Notes under the pieces: generated by a model | The model's database searches: none | What the model was told of the DNA's origin: nothing | What the model saw: only the letters and a program-made list of their open reading frames with translations | Program-made: the position numbers and the translations under genes | Shown: piece after piece, positions 50,378 to 59,607 of the stretch | How positions within the stretch are numbered: position 1 is the stretch's first letter | Layout of the letters: every line of letters begins with the position of its first letter | DNA from: CAXXOZ01 sp963676435 | GTDB lineage: Bacteria; Bacillota; Clostridia; Lachnospirales; Lachnospiraceae | Direction of reading: 5' to 3' | Length of the DNA: 64,000 bases | Assembly: GCA_963676435.2 (NCBI GenBank) | Contig: CAXXOZ010000006.1 | Coordinates: forward strand, 186,001 to 250,000

Positions 50378-52252
50378 TTATTTATTTTGCTCCATGTATA
50401 TTAATAACACTGAAATATCCGCTGGGGAAACTCCTGAAATTCTTGAGGCCTGCCCTATTGAGATTGGCTTATATTCATTTAACTTTTGTTTGGCTTCATT
50501 TCTTAACCCGCTAATTTTTGAATAATCAAAATTTTCATCTAATTTTTTCTTTTCTAATTTTTTAAATTGTTCAACCTGTTTTATTTGTCTTTTAATATAA
50601 CCATCATATTTAATATTTATATTTATTTGGTTTATAACATCCTCTTTCAAAGTCTTTCTTTCAGGGTCAAATTCTATTAAGAGTTCATAGTTTAATTCTG
50701 GTCTTCTTATTAGATCTGCTAATGTTGTCCCTGTCTTTAAAGGTGAACTTCCAACTTTCGCCAAAAATTCCTGCACCTTTTTATTTGCCCCTATAGGTAT
50801 TTTTTCTAATCTTTTTATTTCTTCTTCAATTAGTTTTATTTTTTCCTCTACAGAATTATAAAACTCATTACTTATTAATCCCGCTTCAAAACCAATTTTT
50901 GATAACCTTATATCTGCATTATCCTGCCTTAATAATAATCTATATTCCGCTCTTGATGTCATCATTCTGTAAGGTTCGAAATTTTCTTTTGTTACTAGAT
51001 CATCTATTAATACTCCTATGTATCCTTGGGATCTATCAATTACTATTAAATCTTTTCCTTTTACCTTTAATGCTGCATTTATTCCTGCTACTAATCCTTG
51101 TGCTGCAGCTTCTTCATAACCAGAACTTCCGTTAAATTGACCTGCACTAAATAAACCACTAATTTCCTTAAATTCTAAAGTTGGAAGTAGTTGTTTTGAA
51201 TTTATACAATCATACTCTATCGCATATGCATTTCTTACTATATTTACATTTTCTAAACCTTTTACACTTCTATACATTTTATACTGTACATCTTCTGGTA
51301 AAGAACTAGACATACCACCTAAGTACATTTCATTTGTATATCTTCCTTCAGGTTCTATAAAAACCTGATGTCTATTTTTATCTTCAAATTTAACTACCTT
51401 ATCTTCTATAGAAGGACAGTATCTAGGACCTGTTCCTTCTATGGCTCCTGAAAACAAAGGTGATCTATGAATATTTTCTTGTATTATTCTATGTGTTTCT
51501 TCATTTGTATAAGTAAGCCAACAAGATATCTGATCTCTTTGTATTTCATCTGGATCTGATGAAAATGAAAATGGCACAACTCTTTCATCTCCAAACTGCT
51601 CTTCCATTACACTAAAATCAATGCTTCTACTATCTACTCTTGCCGGTGTTCCAGTTTTAAATCTATTAATTTTAATTCCATTTTCTTTTAAGGATTCTGT
51701 TAAATAATTTGCTGCCTGTAAACCATTTGGTCCTGTATAACTACTAATATCTCCATAAATACATCTTGCTTTCAAATATGTTCCTGTTGCAAGAACTACA
51801 GATTTAGCAAAATATTCAGCATTTGAAGTTGTTTTAACTCCTACTATTTTTTTATTTTCAACTATAAGTTCTGAAACCTCTCCTTGTTTAATTGTAAGGT
51901 TATCTGTATTTTCCAGAACTATTCTCATTTCTTTTGTGTATTCCAGTTTATCAGCCTGTGCTCTAAGAGAATGAACGGCTGGACCTTTTGATGCATTTAG
52001 CATTTTAGACTGTATATATGTTTTATCAATATTTTTCCCCATTTCTCCACCAAGAGCATCTATTTCTCTTACGAGATGTCCTTTTGAAGACCCACCTATA
52101 TTGGGGTTACATGGCATCAACGCTATACTGTCTACACTCACTGTAAAAACTATTGTTTCCAATCCAAGTCTGGCAGAGGCTAAAGCTGCTTCACATCCAG
52201 CATGTCCTGCCCCTACTACTATCACATCATAGTTTTCTTTTAAAATACTCAT
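50378..52252 (-). CDS. mnmG: tRNA uridine-34 5-carboxymethylaminomethyl modification enzyme MnmG
   Basis: MnmG (GidA) with MnmE modifies U34 of tRNAs that read NNA/NNG codons. The 624-residue flavoprotein has the FAD loop VVGAGHAGCEAALASARLG (about 8-26), CNPNIGGSSKGHLVRE and RYCPSIEDK. The ATG at 52252 has AAGGTGG upstream; an in-frame ATG 27 bases earlier lies before that site. It follows mnmE by about 11 bases. Confidence 0.97.
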   Translation of the reverse strand: MSILKENYDVIVVGAGHAGCEAALASARLGLETIVFTVSVDSIALMPCNPNIGGSSKGHLVREIDALGGEMGKNIDKTYIQSKMLNASKGPAVHSLRAQADKLEYTKEMRIVLENTDNLTIKQGEVSELIVENKKIVGVKTTSNAEYFAKSVVLATGTYLKARCIYGDISSYTGPNGLQAANYLTESLKENGIKINRFKTGTPARVDSRSIDFSVMEEQFGDERVVPFSFSSDPDEIQRDQISCWLTYTNEETHRIIQENIHRSPLFSGAIEGTGPRYCPSIEDKVVKFEDKNRHQVFIEPEGRYTNEMYLGGMSSSLPEDVQYKMYRSVKGLENVNIVRNAYAIEYDCINSKQLLPTLEFKEISGLFSAGQFNGSSGYEEAAAQGLVAGINAALKVKGKDLIVIDRSQGYIGVLIDDLVTKENFEPYRMMTSRAEYRLLLRQDNADIRLSKIGFEAGLISNEFYNSVEEKIKLIEEEIKRLEKIPIGANKKVQEFLAKVGSSPLKTGTTLADLIRRPELNYELLIEFDPERKTLKEDVINQININIKYDGYIKRQIKQVEQFKKLEKKKLDENFDYSKISGLRNEAKQKLNEYKPISIGQASRISGVSPADISVLLIYMEQNK

Positions 52253-52263
52253 AATTTCCACCT

Positions 52264-53643
52264 TTATTTGCCCATGCAAAATTTACTAAATATTTCGTTA
52301 ACTAAATCTTCTTCTATTGATTCTCCTATTACTTTTCCTAGCTCTTCATAAGAATTCATTAAATCAATAGAAAAGAAATCTTCTGGTAAATCATCCTCTA
52401 TACTTTTTACGACCATCTCAAGACTCTCTTTAGCATTCACTAGTGCTTCTTTATGTCTAATGTTTGTAATATATATCTCATCATTAAATGAAATCTCTCC
52501 TGAATAAAACATATCATGTATTTCATTTTCAAACTCTTTTATTCCTGTTTTTTCTTTTACTGAGATTTGTAATACTTTTTTGTTTGTTATGCTTTCGATT
52601 TCATCTTTAGTTACAATATTATTTAAATCTACTTTATTAATTAATACTAGTGCTTTTTTATCTTTTATAAACTTAATAATCTCTTTATCATTTTCATCTA
52701 AATGTTTTGATCCATCCACAACATATAAAATTAAATCTGCCTGGCCTGCATACTCTTTTGCTTTATTTACACCTATTTCTTCTATTATGTCTGATGTTTT
52801 TCTAATTCCTGCTGTATCAATAATATTAAGACAAACCTCTGAAAGTCTGATTTTTTCTTCTAATATATCTCTTGTTGTTCCCTCAATATCTGTAACAATT
52901 GCTCTGTCTTCACCTAATAATGTATTTAAAAAAGAAGACTTACCTGCGTTTGGTTTTCCTAATATTACCGTATTTATTCCTTCACTTAATATTCTTCCAT
53001 TATCTGAAGTTTTTATCAGCTCTTCTATCTCTGATTTTATGTTAACTACTTTTGGTAGTAGTTCTTTTCCATATCCATCAACACTTATATGTTCAGGATC
53101 ATCTAATGCTGATTCTATAAATGCTATTTGATTAATGATAATGCTTCTCATTTGTATTATTTTATCAGAAACATCACCTTTTAACTGTTTTATTGAACTT
53201 TTTAAAGCAAACTCGTTTTGTGAGTTAATAATTCCAATAACGGCTTCTGCCTGGGATAAATCTATTCGTCCATTTAAAAATGCTCTTTTAGTAAATTCTC
53301 CTGGTTCTGCTGTTCTGGCTCCATTTTTTATTACTAGCTCTAATATTTTTTTTACTACATAAACTCCACCATGGCAATCAATTTCCACAGTATTTTCTCT
53401 AGTATAAGTATGTGGAGCTTTCATTATTAAAACTAATACTTCATCTATTACTTGATCACCATCAATTATATTTCCATAATGAACAGTATGAGATTTTGCA
53501 TTTTCTATATCCTTGTTTTGATTCATTGGTTTGAATATCTTTTTTATTATATCAAAAGATTCATTTCCTGTTATTCTAATAATTCCAATTCCTGAATTAT
53601 TCATTGAAGTTGAAATTCCTGCGATTGTTTGTGATTCACTCAT
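52264..53643 (-). CDS. mnmE: tRNA modification GTPase MnmE
   Basis: A 459-residue partner of MnmG. N-terminal folate-binding domain (about 1-120), helical domain and inserted G domain with GKPNAGKSS, DIEGTTRD, DTAG and NKVD (about 220-375), and the catalytic C-terminal CMGK. The ATG at 53643, giving MSESQTIAGIST, is preferred over a GTG and an ATG just upstream because GGAG lies six bases before it. Confidence 0.96.
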   Translation of the reverse strand: MSESQTIAGISTSMNNSGIGIIRITGNESFDIIKKIFKPMNQNKDIENAKSHTVHYGNIIDGDQVIDEVLVLIMKAPHTYTRENTVEIDCHGGVYVVKKILELVIKNGARTAEPGEFTKRAFLNGRIDLSQAEAVIGIINSQNEFALKSSIKQLKGDVSDKIIQMRSIIINQIAFIESALDDPEHISVDGYGKELLPKVVNIKSEIEELIKTSDNGRILSEGINTVILGKPNAGKSSFLNTLLGEDRAIVTDIEGTTRDILEEKIRLSEVCLNIIDTAGIRKTSDIIEEIGVNKAKEYAGQADLILYVVDGSKHLDENDKEIIKFIKDKKALVLINKVDLNNIVTKDEIESITNKKVLQISVKEKTGIKEFENEIHDMFYSGEISFNDEIYITNIRHKEALVNAKESLEMVVKSIEDDLPEDFFSIDLMNSYEELGKVIGESIEEDLVNEIFSKFCMGK

Positions 53644-53704
53644 ATTTTTCTCCATAAAAGTAAACACCTTAAACTAGTATTTAAGTCCAAGGTGTTTGAA
53701 TAAA

Positions 53705-54328
53705 CTATTTCTTTAAGATGATTACTACTCTTCTATAAGGTTCTTCACCTTCACTTTTTGTTGTAACATACTTATCATTTTGTAATGATGAATGTATAAC
53801 TCTTCTTTCATAAGGATTCATTGGTTCTAATGAAACACTTCTTTTTGTTCTTTTTACTTTATAAGCAATATTTCTAGCTAAATTTTCTAGTGTTTCTTTT
53901 CTTCTTTCCCTATAATTTTCAGTGTCTATTTTTACTCTGTAATAACTTTCTTTTTGTTTATTAATTACTAAGCTTACCAGATATTGAAGTGAATCTAAAG
54001 TCTGACCTCTTTTTCCTATTAAAACACCCATCTCTGTTCCTAGTAAATTTATACTTACCAACTTTTCATCTTCGTCAACTTCTACCTCTATTTTAACAGT
54101 CATATCCATTGCGTCAAAAACTTTATTTAAAAATTCAGTTGTCGTATCTGAAATATTACATTTTTTTCTAGCTCTGATTTTTGCCGTTCTACTTCCTATT
54201 CCAAGTATTCCACCGCTACCTTTTTCTATTACTTCATACTCTATTTTATCGCTGGTTGTTTCCATTTTTATAAGAGCTTCTGTTATAGCTTCGTCAACGG
54301 TTTTAGCTGATATCTCTATATAATCCAT
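53705..54328 (-). CDS. jag: RNA-binding protein Jag (KhpB)
   Basis: A 207-residue protein with a Jag N-terminal domain (about 1-50), a KH domain with LIGKRGQTLDSLQYL (about 105-120) and a C-terminal R3H domain (RAxHxxL replaced by RRVIHSSLQNDKYV; about 170-207). It binds RNA and, in streptococci and lactobacilli, KhpA. GAGGTG ribosome-binding site, 11 bases after yidC. Confidence 0.93.
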   Translation of the reverse strand: MDYIEISAKTVDEAITEALIKMETTSDKIEYEVIEKGSGGILGIGSRTAKIRARKKCNISDTTTEFLNKVFDAMDMTVKIEVEVDEDEKLVSINLLGTEMGVLIGKRGQTLDSLQYLVSLVINKQKESYYRVKIDTENYRERRKETLENLARNIAYKVKRTKRSVSLEPMNPYERRVIHSSLQNDKYVTTKSEGEEPYRRVVIILKK

Positions 54329-54339
54329 GGTTTACACCT

Positions 54340-55545
54340 CTATTTCTTTTTATTATTTGTTTGTGCAGTTCTTCCAGCTTTCGCAGCTAAACTTCCTGGT
54401 TTTGCTGTTCCTTTTACAGGATTTGTATTTGTATCTTTTTTTGTATTATTTGTATTACTGCTGTTTATACTTTTTGTGCTTTTTGTCGCTGCACTTGTTA
54501 CTGTTTTTGCAGGAATACCTTTTTTTGCTTTTTTCTTATTTGCTCTAGCAACACTTTTTTCAATTAAAACATCTATTCCTTCATTATTGAAATGTCTGTT
54601 AAATATCATTTGTGTAACAACTTGTGTAATACTACTGAATGTCCAATATAATCCTAGACCAGCAGGCAATGTTAAACAGAAGAATACTGACATCAACGGC
54701 ATAATATAATTCATTGTTCTCATTGATGAAGCCATTGAATTTTCGCTTCCCATAGGACTTGCCTGGTTCATAGGAGTAAGTTTAGTACTGATAAACTGTG
54801 CTCCACCTGCTACTAGAGGTATTAATGCAGCCCATACAATACCTGATGTTATCATTGACCAAGGAGATTCACCAAGATTCATTCCAAGGAATGAATTTAT
54901 TTTATCAATTTTAATATAATTTTCTTGAATTATTGCTGCTGCTCCTGAATTTCCTGCAGCATCTATAAGTGTCTGCCAACTATTAGCAGTAAAAGCCGCC
55001 AATTTTTCAACAATATTATCTGTTAAATCTGTTCCTGTACCTGATGCTCCTAAAACATCTGTTACATAATTGCTTGATAAGTTATTAGCAATTTTTTCAT
55101 ATAATGAATATACATTTGGTACATATGTTGGAATACTTCTAATTACCTGATATAAAGCAAAGAATATAGGCATCTGAATTACTAACTGTAAACATCCACC
55201 TGTTTGTGAAGTTCCATATTTTGAATAAACTTCTTTTGTCTCAGCTTGCATTTTTGCAACTGACTCATTATCTTTCTTTCCTTTATATTTCTTTTGAATT
55301 GCCTGGATTTCCGGATTTATTGCAGCAGAAATTTTTGAAAACTTTTGCTGTTTAAATGTTAACGGTGCCATAGCAAATCTTATAATAATAGTAAAAAATA
55401 TTATACATAAACCTATATTAGCAATTCCTATTGAATCAAAAACCCAATATAAACCAGCCATTAAATAACCAAATATATATGCTATAAAGTCTATAACTGG
55501 TCCTATAACTGGAATGTTACTACACGTTGCCACAAAATTAAACAC
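54340..55545 (-). CDS. yidC: Membrane protein insertase YidC (SpoIIIJ/OxaA)
   Basis: A 401-residue insertase for inner-membrane proteins. Five membrane helices are spread over about 1-310, with the hydrophilic-groove Arg in FTIIIRFAMAPL. A 38-residue acidic loop region carries QAIQKKYKGKKDNES; the C-terminal 80 residues are Lys/Thr/Asn-rich. Start is GTG at 55545 with AAGGAGG upstream. Longer than typical SpoIIIJ (about 260) because of an extended third periplasmic loop and tail. Confidence 0.95.
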   Translation of the reverse strand: MFNFVATCSNIPVIGPVIDFIAYIFGYLMAGLYWVFDSIGIANIGLCIIFFTIIIRFAMAPLTFKQQKFSKISAAINPEIQAIQKKYKGKKDNESVAKMQAETKEVYSKYGTSQTGGCLQLVIQMPIFFALYQVIRSIPTYVPNVYSLYEKIANNLSSNYVTDVLGASGTGTDLTDNIVEKLAAFTANSWQTLIDAAGNSGAAAIIQENYIKIDKINSFLGMNLGESPWSMITSGIVWAALIPLVAGGAQFISTKLTPMNQASPMGSENSMASSMRTMNYIMPLMSVFFCLTLPAGLGLYWTFSSITQVVTQMIFNRHFNNEGIDVLIEKSVARANKKKAKKGIPAKTVTSAATKSTKSINSSNTNNTKKDTNTNPVKGTAKPGSLAAKAGRTAQTNNKKK

Positions 55546-55562
55546 TCTTTTTCCTCCTTATA

Positions 55563-55793
55563 TTAAGGTACCGGATCAAAACCTCCTTTTGAAAACGGAT
55601 TACACCTTAAAAATCTTTTTATTGCCAAATACAATCCTTTTAATGGTCCATATTTGTCAATTGCTTCTATTGCATATTGCGAGCATGTTGGAAAATACTT
55701 ACAGCTTGTCGTTCTTTTTAAACCTGATAAGTACTTTCTATAAAATCTAATCATGCCCAATAATATTTTCTTTGCAAAATTCGAAATTTTCAT
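55563..55793 (-). CDS. yidD: Membrane protein insertion efficiency factor YidD
   Basis: A 76-residue membrane-associated protein that aids YidC. CKYFPTCSQYAIEAI (about 31-45) with its cysteines and the C-terminal CNPFSKGGFDPVP are the family signatures. The ATG overlaps the rnpA stop (TAATG). Confidence 0.95.
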   Translation of the reverse strand: MKISNFAKKILLGMIRFYRKYLSGLKRTTSCKYFPTCSQYAIEAIDKYGPLKGLYLAIKRFLRCNPFSKGGFDPVP

Positions 55794-56116
55794 TACTTCG
55801 TCTCTCTTAAAATTCCATGCAACTTACCTAAATGTAATAATGCACTCTGTATTTCTTCTAGACCTTTTCCTTTTGCCCCAACTCTAGCAATTATAACTAA
55901 GTTTAAACCACTATTAAACTTTTCTTTATTGAGCCTATAGCTCTCTCTAATCAATCTTGTAACTCTGTGTCTTATCACACTGTTACCAACTTTTTTACTA
56001 ACGGATATTCCAATGTCTATATCTTCTTTATTATTTTTCAAAACATACATAACTAAATATTTATTTGCATATGATTTTCCATTATTATATATTTCTTTGA
56101 AATCCTTGTTTTTCAT
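55793..56116 (-). CDS. rnpA: Ribonuclease P protein component
   Basis: A 107-residue basic protein that joins the RNase P RNA in tRNA 5' processing. The RNR-type motif NSVIRHRVTRLIRESYRL (about 46-63) is the RNA-binding core. CGGAGAAG ribosome-binding site; the gene follows rpmH and overlaps yidD by one base. The catalytic RNA gene is not in this window. Confidence 0.94.
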   Translation of the reverse strand: MKNKDFKEIYNNGKSYANKYLVMYVLKNNKEDIDIGISVSKKVGNSVIRHRVTRLIRESYRLNKEKFNSGLNLVIIARVGAKGKGLEEIQSALLHLGKLHGILRETK

Positions 56117-56147
56117 TGCTTCTCCGTATTATTTACAAAAAGAAGAA

Positions 56148-56167
56148 AGACCACTTTACTGCGGTCT
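56148..56167 (-). terminator. Small hairpin between rpmH and rnpA
   Basis: On the minus strand AGACC pairs with GGTCT over a ten-base loop, followed by TTTCTTCTTTTTG. It overlaps the rpmH stop and may lower read-through from rpmH into rnpA. Five pairs only, so a weak attenuator at best. Confidence 0.35.
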
Positions 56168-56300
56168 AAGCTGATAATTTTTTTCTTCCTTTTGCTCTTC
56201 TTGCAGCTAATACTTTTCTTCCACCAGCTGTTGCCATTCTAGCTCTGAATCCATGTACTCTTGCTCTTGATTTCTTTTTAGGTTGAAATGTCATTTTCAT
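56166..56300 (-). CDS. rpmH: 50S ribosomal protein L34
   Basis: The 44-residue protein begins MKMTFQPKK and runs through HGFRARMATAGGRKVLAARR to the C-terminal KLSA, the full L34 sequence. GGAGGTG ribosome-binding site. First gene of the minus-strand arm at the origin, with a near-perfect promoter at 56339-56367. Confidence 0.97.
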   Translation of the reverse strand: MKMTFQPKKKSRARVHGFRARMATAGGRKVLAARRAKGRKKLSA

Positions 56301-56338
56301 ACTCTTTCACCTCCTCTATTTATGAAGATATCATTTCA

Positions 56339-56367
56339 ATTATATTCAGAAATACTTTTATCGTCAA
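56339..56367 (-). promoter_or_regulatory. Strong promoter of the rpmH-rnpA-yidD-yidC operon
   Basis: On the minus strand TTGACG, exactly 17 bases, then TATAAT, about 40 bases before the rpmH ATG. Confidence 0.85.
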
Positions 56368-56593
56368 GCACTTTATTATATTTTAAACATATATGATTTA
56401 CATAAAGATTTACACAGTTTGTGGATAACTTGTGGATAACTCTTTATTTTTTTGGGGGTTTATTGTATATTTATAGATATTTTATTAACATTATGAAGTT
56501 TTTAAGAACTTTTTTATTAACAATTATAATATTATTGTAAACAAAAATATTACAACAAACTTATAATATCCATTGATAATTTAGCGTTTTTAG

Positions 56594-56599
56594 TATAAT
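56594..56599 (+). promoter_or_regulatory. Candidate -10 box of dnaA
   Basis: TATAAT at 56594-56599, 59 bases before the dnaA ATG. No -35 at good spacing (TTGATA at 15 bases). The upstream DnaA boxes could allow autoregulation. Confidence 0.4.
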
Positions 56600-56657
56600 A
56601 TATATATGTATGTTTTTATTTATTTTTTGATAAATTTTACATAGGGAGGCCAAAAAA

Positions 56658-58016
56658 ATGATAGACATAATTAAAGAAAAATGGTCAGAAATATTGCGAG
56701 TTTTAAAGTTAGAATATGATCTTTCTGACGTTTCTTTTAAAACTTGGATTTTCCCTCTTAAGCCATTTTCCGTAGAAGACAACACTTTAAAGGTTTTAGT
56801 TCCTGAAGAACTTGAAGGACTTAATATTATTCAAAAAAAATATTATCTTCCTTTAAAAGTTACTATAGAAGAAGTTACATCACTTCCTTTGGATATTGAT
56901 TTCATTCTTCCACCAGATGTTGAAGAAAATAAATCTTCATTATTTTCAATATCAGTTGAACCAAGAAATGAAATTTATGAAGAAGCAAATCTAAATCCTG
57001 CTTACACATTTGATTCATTTGTTGTTGGAGAAAATAATAATCTTGCTCATGCTGCTTCTTTAGCAGTTGCTGAATCTCCAGCAAAAATATATAATCCTCT
57101 TTTTATATATGGAGGAGTTGGTTTAGGAAAAACACATCTTATGCAGTCAATTGCTCATTTTATTCTTGAAAGAAATCCTAAAGCAAAGGTTCTTTATGTT
57201 ACAAGTGAAGAATTTACAAATGAACTAATTGATTCTATTAGAAATGAAAATCAATCTGCAAATATTGCATTTAGAAAAAAATATAGAAATATTGATGTTC
57301 TTCTTATAGATGATATTCAGTTTATAATAGGTAAGGACTCAACACAGCAGGAATTTTTCCATACTTTTAATTCTCTTAGAGAAGCAAAAAAACAAATTAT
57401 TATTTCTTCTGATAAACCACCAAAAGAATTTGAAACATTAGAAGAAAGATTTAGATCTCGTTTCGCAAGTGGACTTACTGTAGATATACAGCCACCAACA
57501 TACGAAACTAGAATGGCTATTTTAAAGAAAAAAGAAGAAACAGAAGGAATTATCATTGATAATGCTGTTCTTCAATATATTGCAAACAATATTAATTCAA
57601 ATATTAGAGAACTTGAAGGAGCTCTTACTCAAATCATTGCTCATTCAAAACTTTCAAAAAAAGAAATAGATGTAGAATATGCTGAAACTGTTTTAAAAGA
57701 TATTATTTATCCTGAAGAAAACAAAGAAATATCTCCTTCTTTTATAATAGAAACAGTTGCAGAACATTTTAATGTAACAAAAGATGACCTGGCTTCTAAA
57801 AAGAAAAATAAAGAAATTGTTTTTCCTAGACAGATTTCTATGTACCTTTGTAGAGCTTTAACTGATGTATCTCAAGATTCAATTGGTTCTTTACTTGGAG
57901 GAAGAGATCATACTACTATTATATATGGAGTAGAAAAAATTCAAAAAGAAATTGAAAAAAATGAAGACACTAAAAAGATAGTCAATATAATAAAGAAGAA
58001 AATTGTTCCAAATTAG
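56658..58016 (+). CDS. dnaA: Chromosomal replication initiator protein DnaA
   Basis: A 452-residue initiator. Domain I (about 1-80), domain III AAA+ with Walker A GGVGLGKTHL (about 152-161) and Walker B LLIDDIQF, and domain IV with the box-recognition GGRDHTT (about 414-420). Standard length. AGGGAGGCC ribosome-binding site. It binds the TGTGGATAA boxes on both sides of its gene. Confidence 0.97.
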   Translation: MIDIIKEKWSEILRVLKLEYDLSDVSFKTWIFPLKPFSVEDNTLKVLVPEELEGLNIIQKKYYLPLKVTIEEVTSLPLDIDFILPPDVEENKSSLFSISVEPRNEIYEEANLNPAYTFDSFVVGENNNLAHAASLAVAESPAKIYNPLFIYGGVGLGKTHLMQSIAHFILERNPKAKVLYVTSEEFTNELIDSIRNENQSANIAFRKKYRNIDVLLIDDIQFIIGKDSTQQEFFHTFNSLREAKKQIIISSDKPPKEFETLEERFRSRFASGLTVDIQPPTYETRMAILKKKEETEGIIIDNAVLQYIANNINSNIRELEGALTQIIAHSKLSKKEIDVEYAETVLKDIIYPEENKEISPSFIIETVAEHFNVTKDDLASKKKNKEIVFPRQISMYLCRALTDVSQDSIGSLLGGRDHTTIIYGVEKIQKEIEKNEDTKKIVNIIKKKIVPN

Positions 58017-58272
58017 TTTTCCTCATTTTTTTAACTTTATAATGTTTGTAGATGTGGATAACTTTTTATAACTTAATAAATAAATTTTTTGATGTTTATA
58101 ACTATAAAATTATTAACCACTTATCTTTTTTTATTAACATGTTTTTAATTTGAAAAATCCTTTATTTTAAGTAAAAATATTAGTTTTTAACAAATTAACA
58201 ACACCTATTACTAATACGACTAATTTAATATATATATATATATTCCAAACATGTGAAAGGAGTTATACACAA
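58017..58272. other. oriC, downstream part (dnaA-dnaN spacer)
   Basis: This 256-base spacer carries a perfect DnaA box TGTGGATAA (58053-58061), a variant TTATACACA (58263-58271) that covers the dnaN ribosome-binding region, and a very AT-rich stretch (about 58140-58250, including a TA repeat) suitable as the DNA unwinding element. Confidence 0.8.
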
Positions 58273-59373
58273 ATGAAAATCGTATGCTCAAAAAGTAATT
58301 TATTAAATGCAGTTAATATTTCTTTAAAAGCAGTTCCAACAAGAACAACTATGTCTATTCTAGAAAGTATTGTTATCGATGCTTCTGAAGAAAACATAAA
58401 ATTAATTTCTAATGATATGGAAGTGGGAATTGAAACAATTGTAGAAGGAGAAATATTAGAAAGAGGTATTGTAGCTCTTGATGCAAAGATATTATCTGAA
58501 ATAGTAAGAAAATTTCCAGAAAATAATATTACCATTAATGTTGATGAAAGTTTAGAAACAACAATAACATGTGAAAAAGCAGTTTTTAATATTGTTGGTA
58601 AAAGAAGTGAGGAGTTTTCTTTTTTACCTGAAGTTGAAAAAGAAAAAAGTATTTTTATTTCTCAGTTCTCTTTAAAAGAAATAATAAGACAAACAATTTT
58701 TTCAATTGCTGATAATGATAATAATAAATTAATGACTGGAGAATTATTTGAAGTAAAAGAAGATGAACTGAAAGTTACTTCTTTAGATGGTCATAGAATT
58801 TCAATTAGAAAGATTAAATTAAAAGAAGCTTTTGAAAATATAAAAGTAATTGTTCCAGGAAAAACTTTAGTTGAAATAAGCAAAATATTATCTGGTGAAG
58901 CAGAAGAAATAGTAAAAATATTTTTTACTAATAATCATATACTATTTGAATTTAACAAAACAAAAGTTGTTTCTAGGTTAATAGAAGGTGAATATTTTAA
59001 AATTGATCAAATGCTTTCTAGTGACTATGAAACAAAGATTAAAATAAATAAAAAGGAATTATTTGATTGTATAGAAAGAGCATCTCTATTAATTAGAGAA
59101 GGTGATAAAAAACCTATAATTATTACAATTGAAGATAATAGTACTGAAGTTAGAATTGATACAACTACTGGATCAATGGAAGAAAACTTATCTATTGAAA
59201 AAGAAGGAAAAGATATTAAAATTGGTTTCAATCCTAAATTTATAATTGATGCATTAAGAGTTATAGATGAAGAGGAAATAGATATGTATTTTGTAAATCC
59301 AAAAGCACCATGTTTCATAAAAGAAAGTGAAGGAAAATATACTTATCTTATTTTACCAGTAAACTTTAGCTAA
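58273..59373 (+). CDS. dnaN: DNA polymerase III beta subunit (sliding clamp)
   Basis: A 366-residue sliding clamp with three repeated domains. It starts MKIVCSKSNLLNAVNISLKAV, shows KRSEEFSFLP and GHRISIRKI, and ends with the conserved YLILPV. GGAG lies ten bases before the ATG, with a DnaA box variant between. Confidence 0.97.
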   Translation: MKIVCSKSNLLNAVNISLKAVPTRTTMSILESIVIDASEENIKLISNDMEVGIETIVEGEILERGIVALDAKILSEIVRKFPENNITINVDESLETTITCEKAVFNIVGKRSEEFSFLPEVEKEKSIFISQFSLKEIIRQTIFSIADNDNNKLMTGELFEVKEDELKVTSLDGHRISIRKIKLKEAFENIKVIVPGKTLVEISKILSGEAEEIVKIFFTNNHILFEFNKTKVVSRLIEGEYFKIDQMLSSDYETKIKINKKELFDCIERASLLIREGDKKPIIITIEDNSTEVRIDTTTGSMEENLSIEKEGKDIKIGFNPKFIIDALRVIDEEEIDMYFVNPKAPCFIKESEGKYTYLILPVNFS

Positions 59374-59394
59374 TTATATTTAAAAGAGGTAAAT

Positions 59395-59607
59395 ATGGAA
59401 ATAATTAATATTAGAGAAGAATATATAAAATTAGGTCAAGCTTTAAAAGCGGCAGGTTTAGTTGGTTCAGGTCTTGATGCAAAAGTAGTAATAGAAAGAG
59501 GACTTGTTAAAGTAAATGGGAAAGTAGAATTTCAAAGAGGAAAAAAACTTCGTGGTGGCGAAATAGTTTCCTACAATGGAGAAGAAATTAAAATAAATGG
59601 TAATTGA
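59395..59607 (+). CDS. yaaA: S4 domain RNA-binding protein (YaaA/RlbA)
   Basis: A 70-residue S4-domain protein placed between dnaN and recF, as in Bacillus (YaaA/RlbA). The S4 pattern LGQALKAAGLVGSGLDAKVVI ... VNGKVEFQRGKKLRGGE is complete. It probably binds RNA or ribosomal particles; role unproven. AAGAGG ribosome-binding site; recF begins inside its last codons. Confidence 0.9.
   Translation: MEIINIREEYIKLGQALKAAGLVGSGLDAKVVIERGLVKVNGKVEFQRGKKLRGGEIVSYNGEEIKINGN

Larger units (their letters stand above)
56301..56657. other. oriC, upstream part (rpmH-dnaA spacer)
   Basis: This 357-base spacer holds no gene. Two DnaA boxes TGTGGATAA (56420-56428 and 56431-56439) stand in tandem 11 bases apart, one helical turn. 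An AT-rich stretch (about 56445-56650) follows, with the dnaA promoter. Together with the dnaA-dnaN spacer it forms a split origin as in Bacillus. The strand switch of genes occurs here. Confidence 0.85.
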
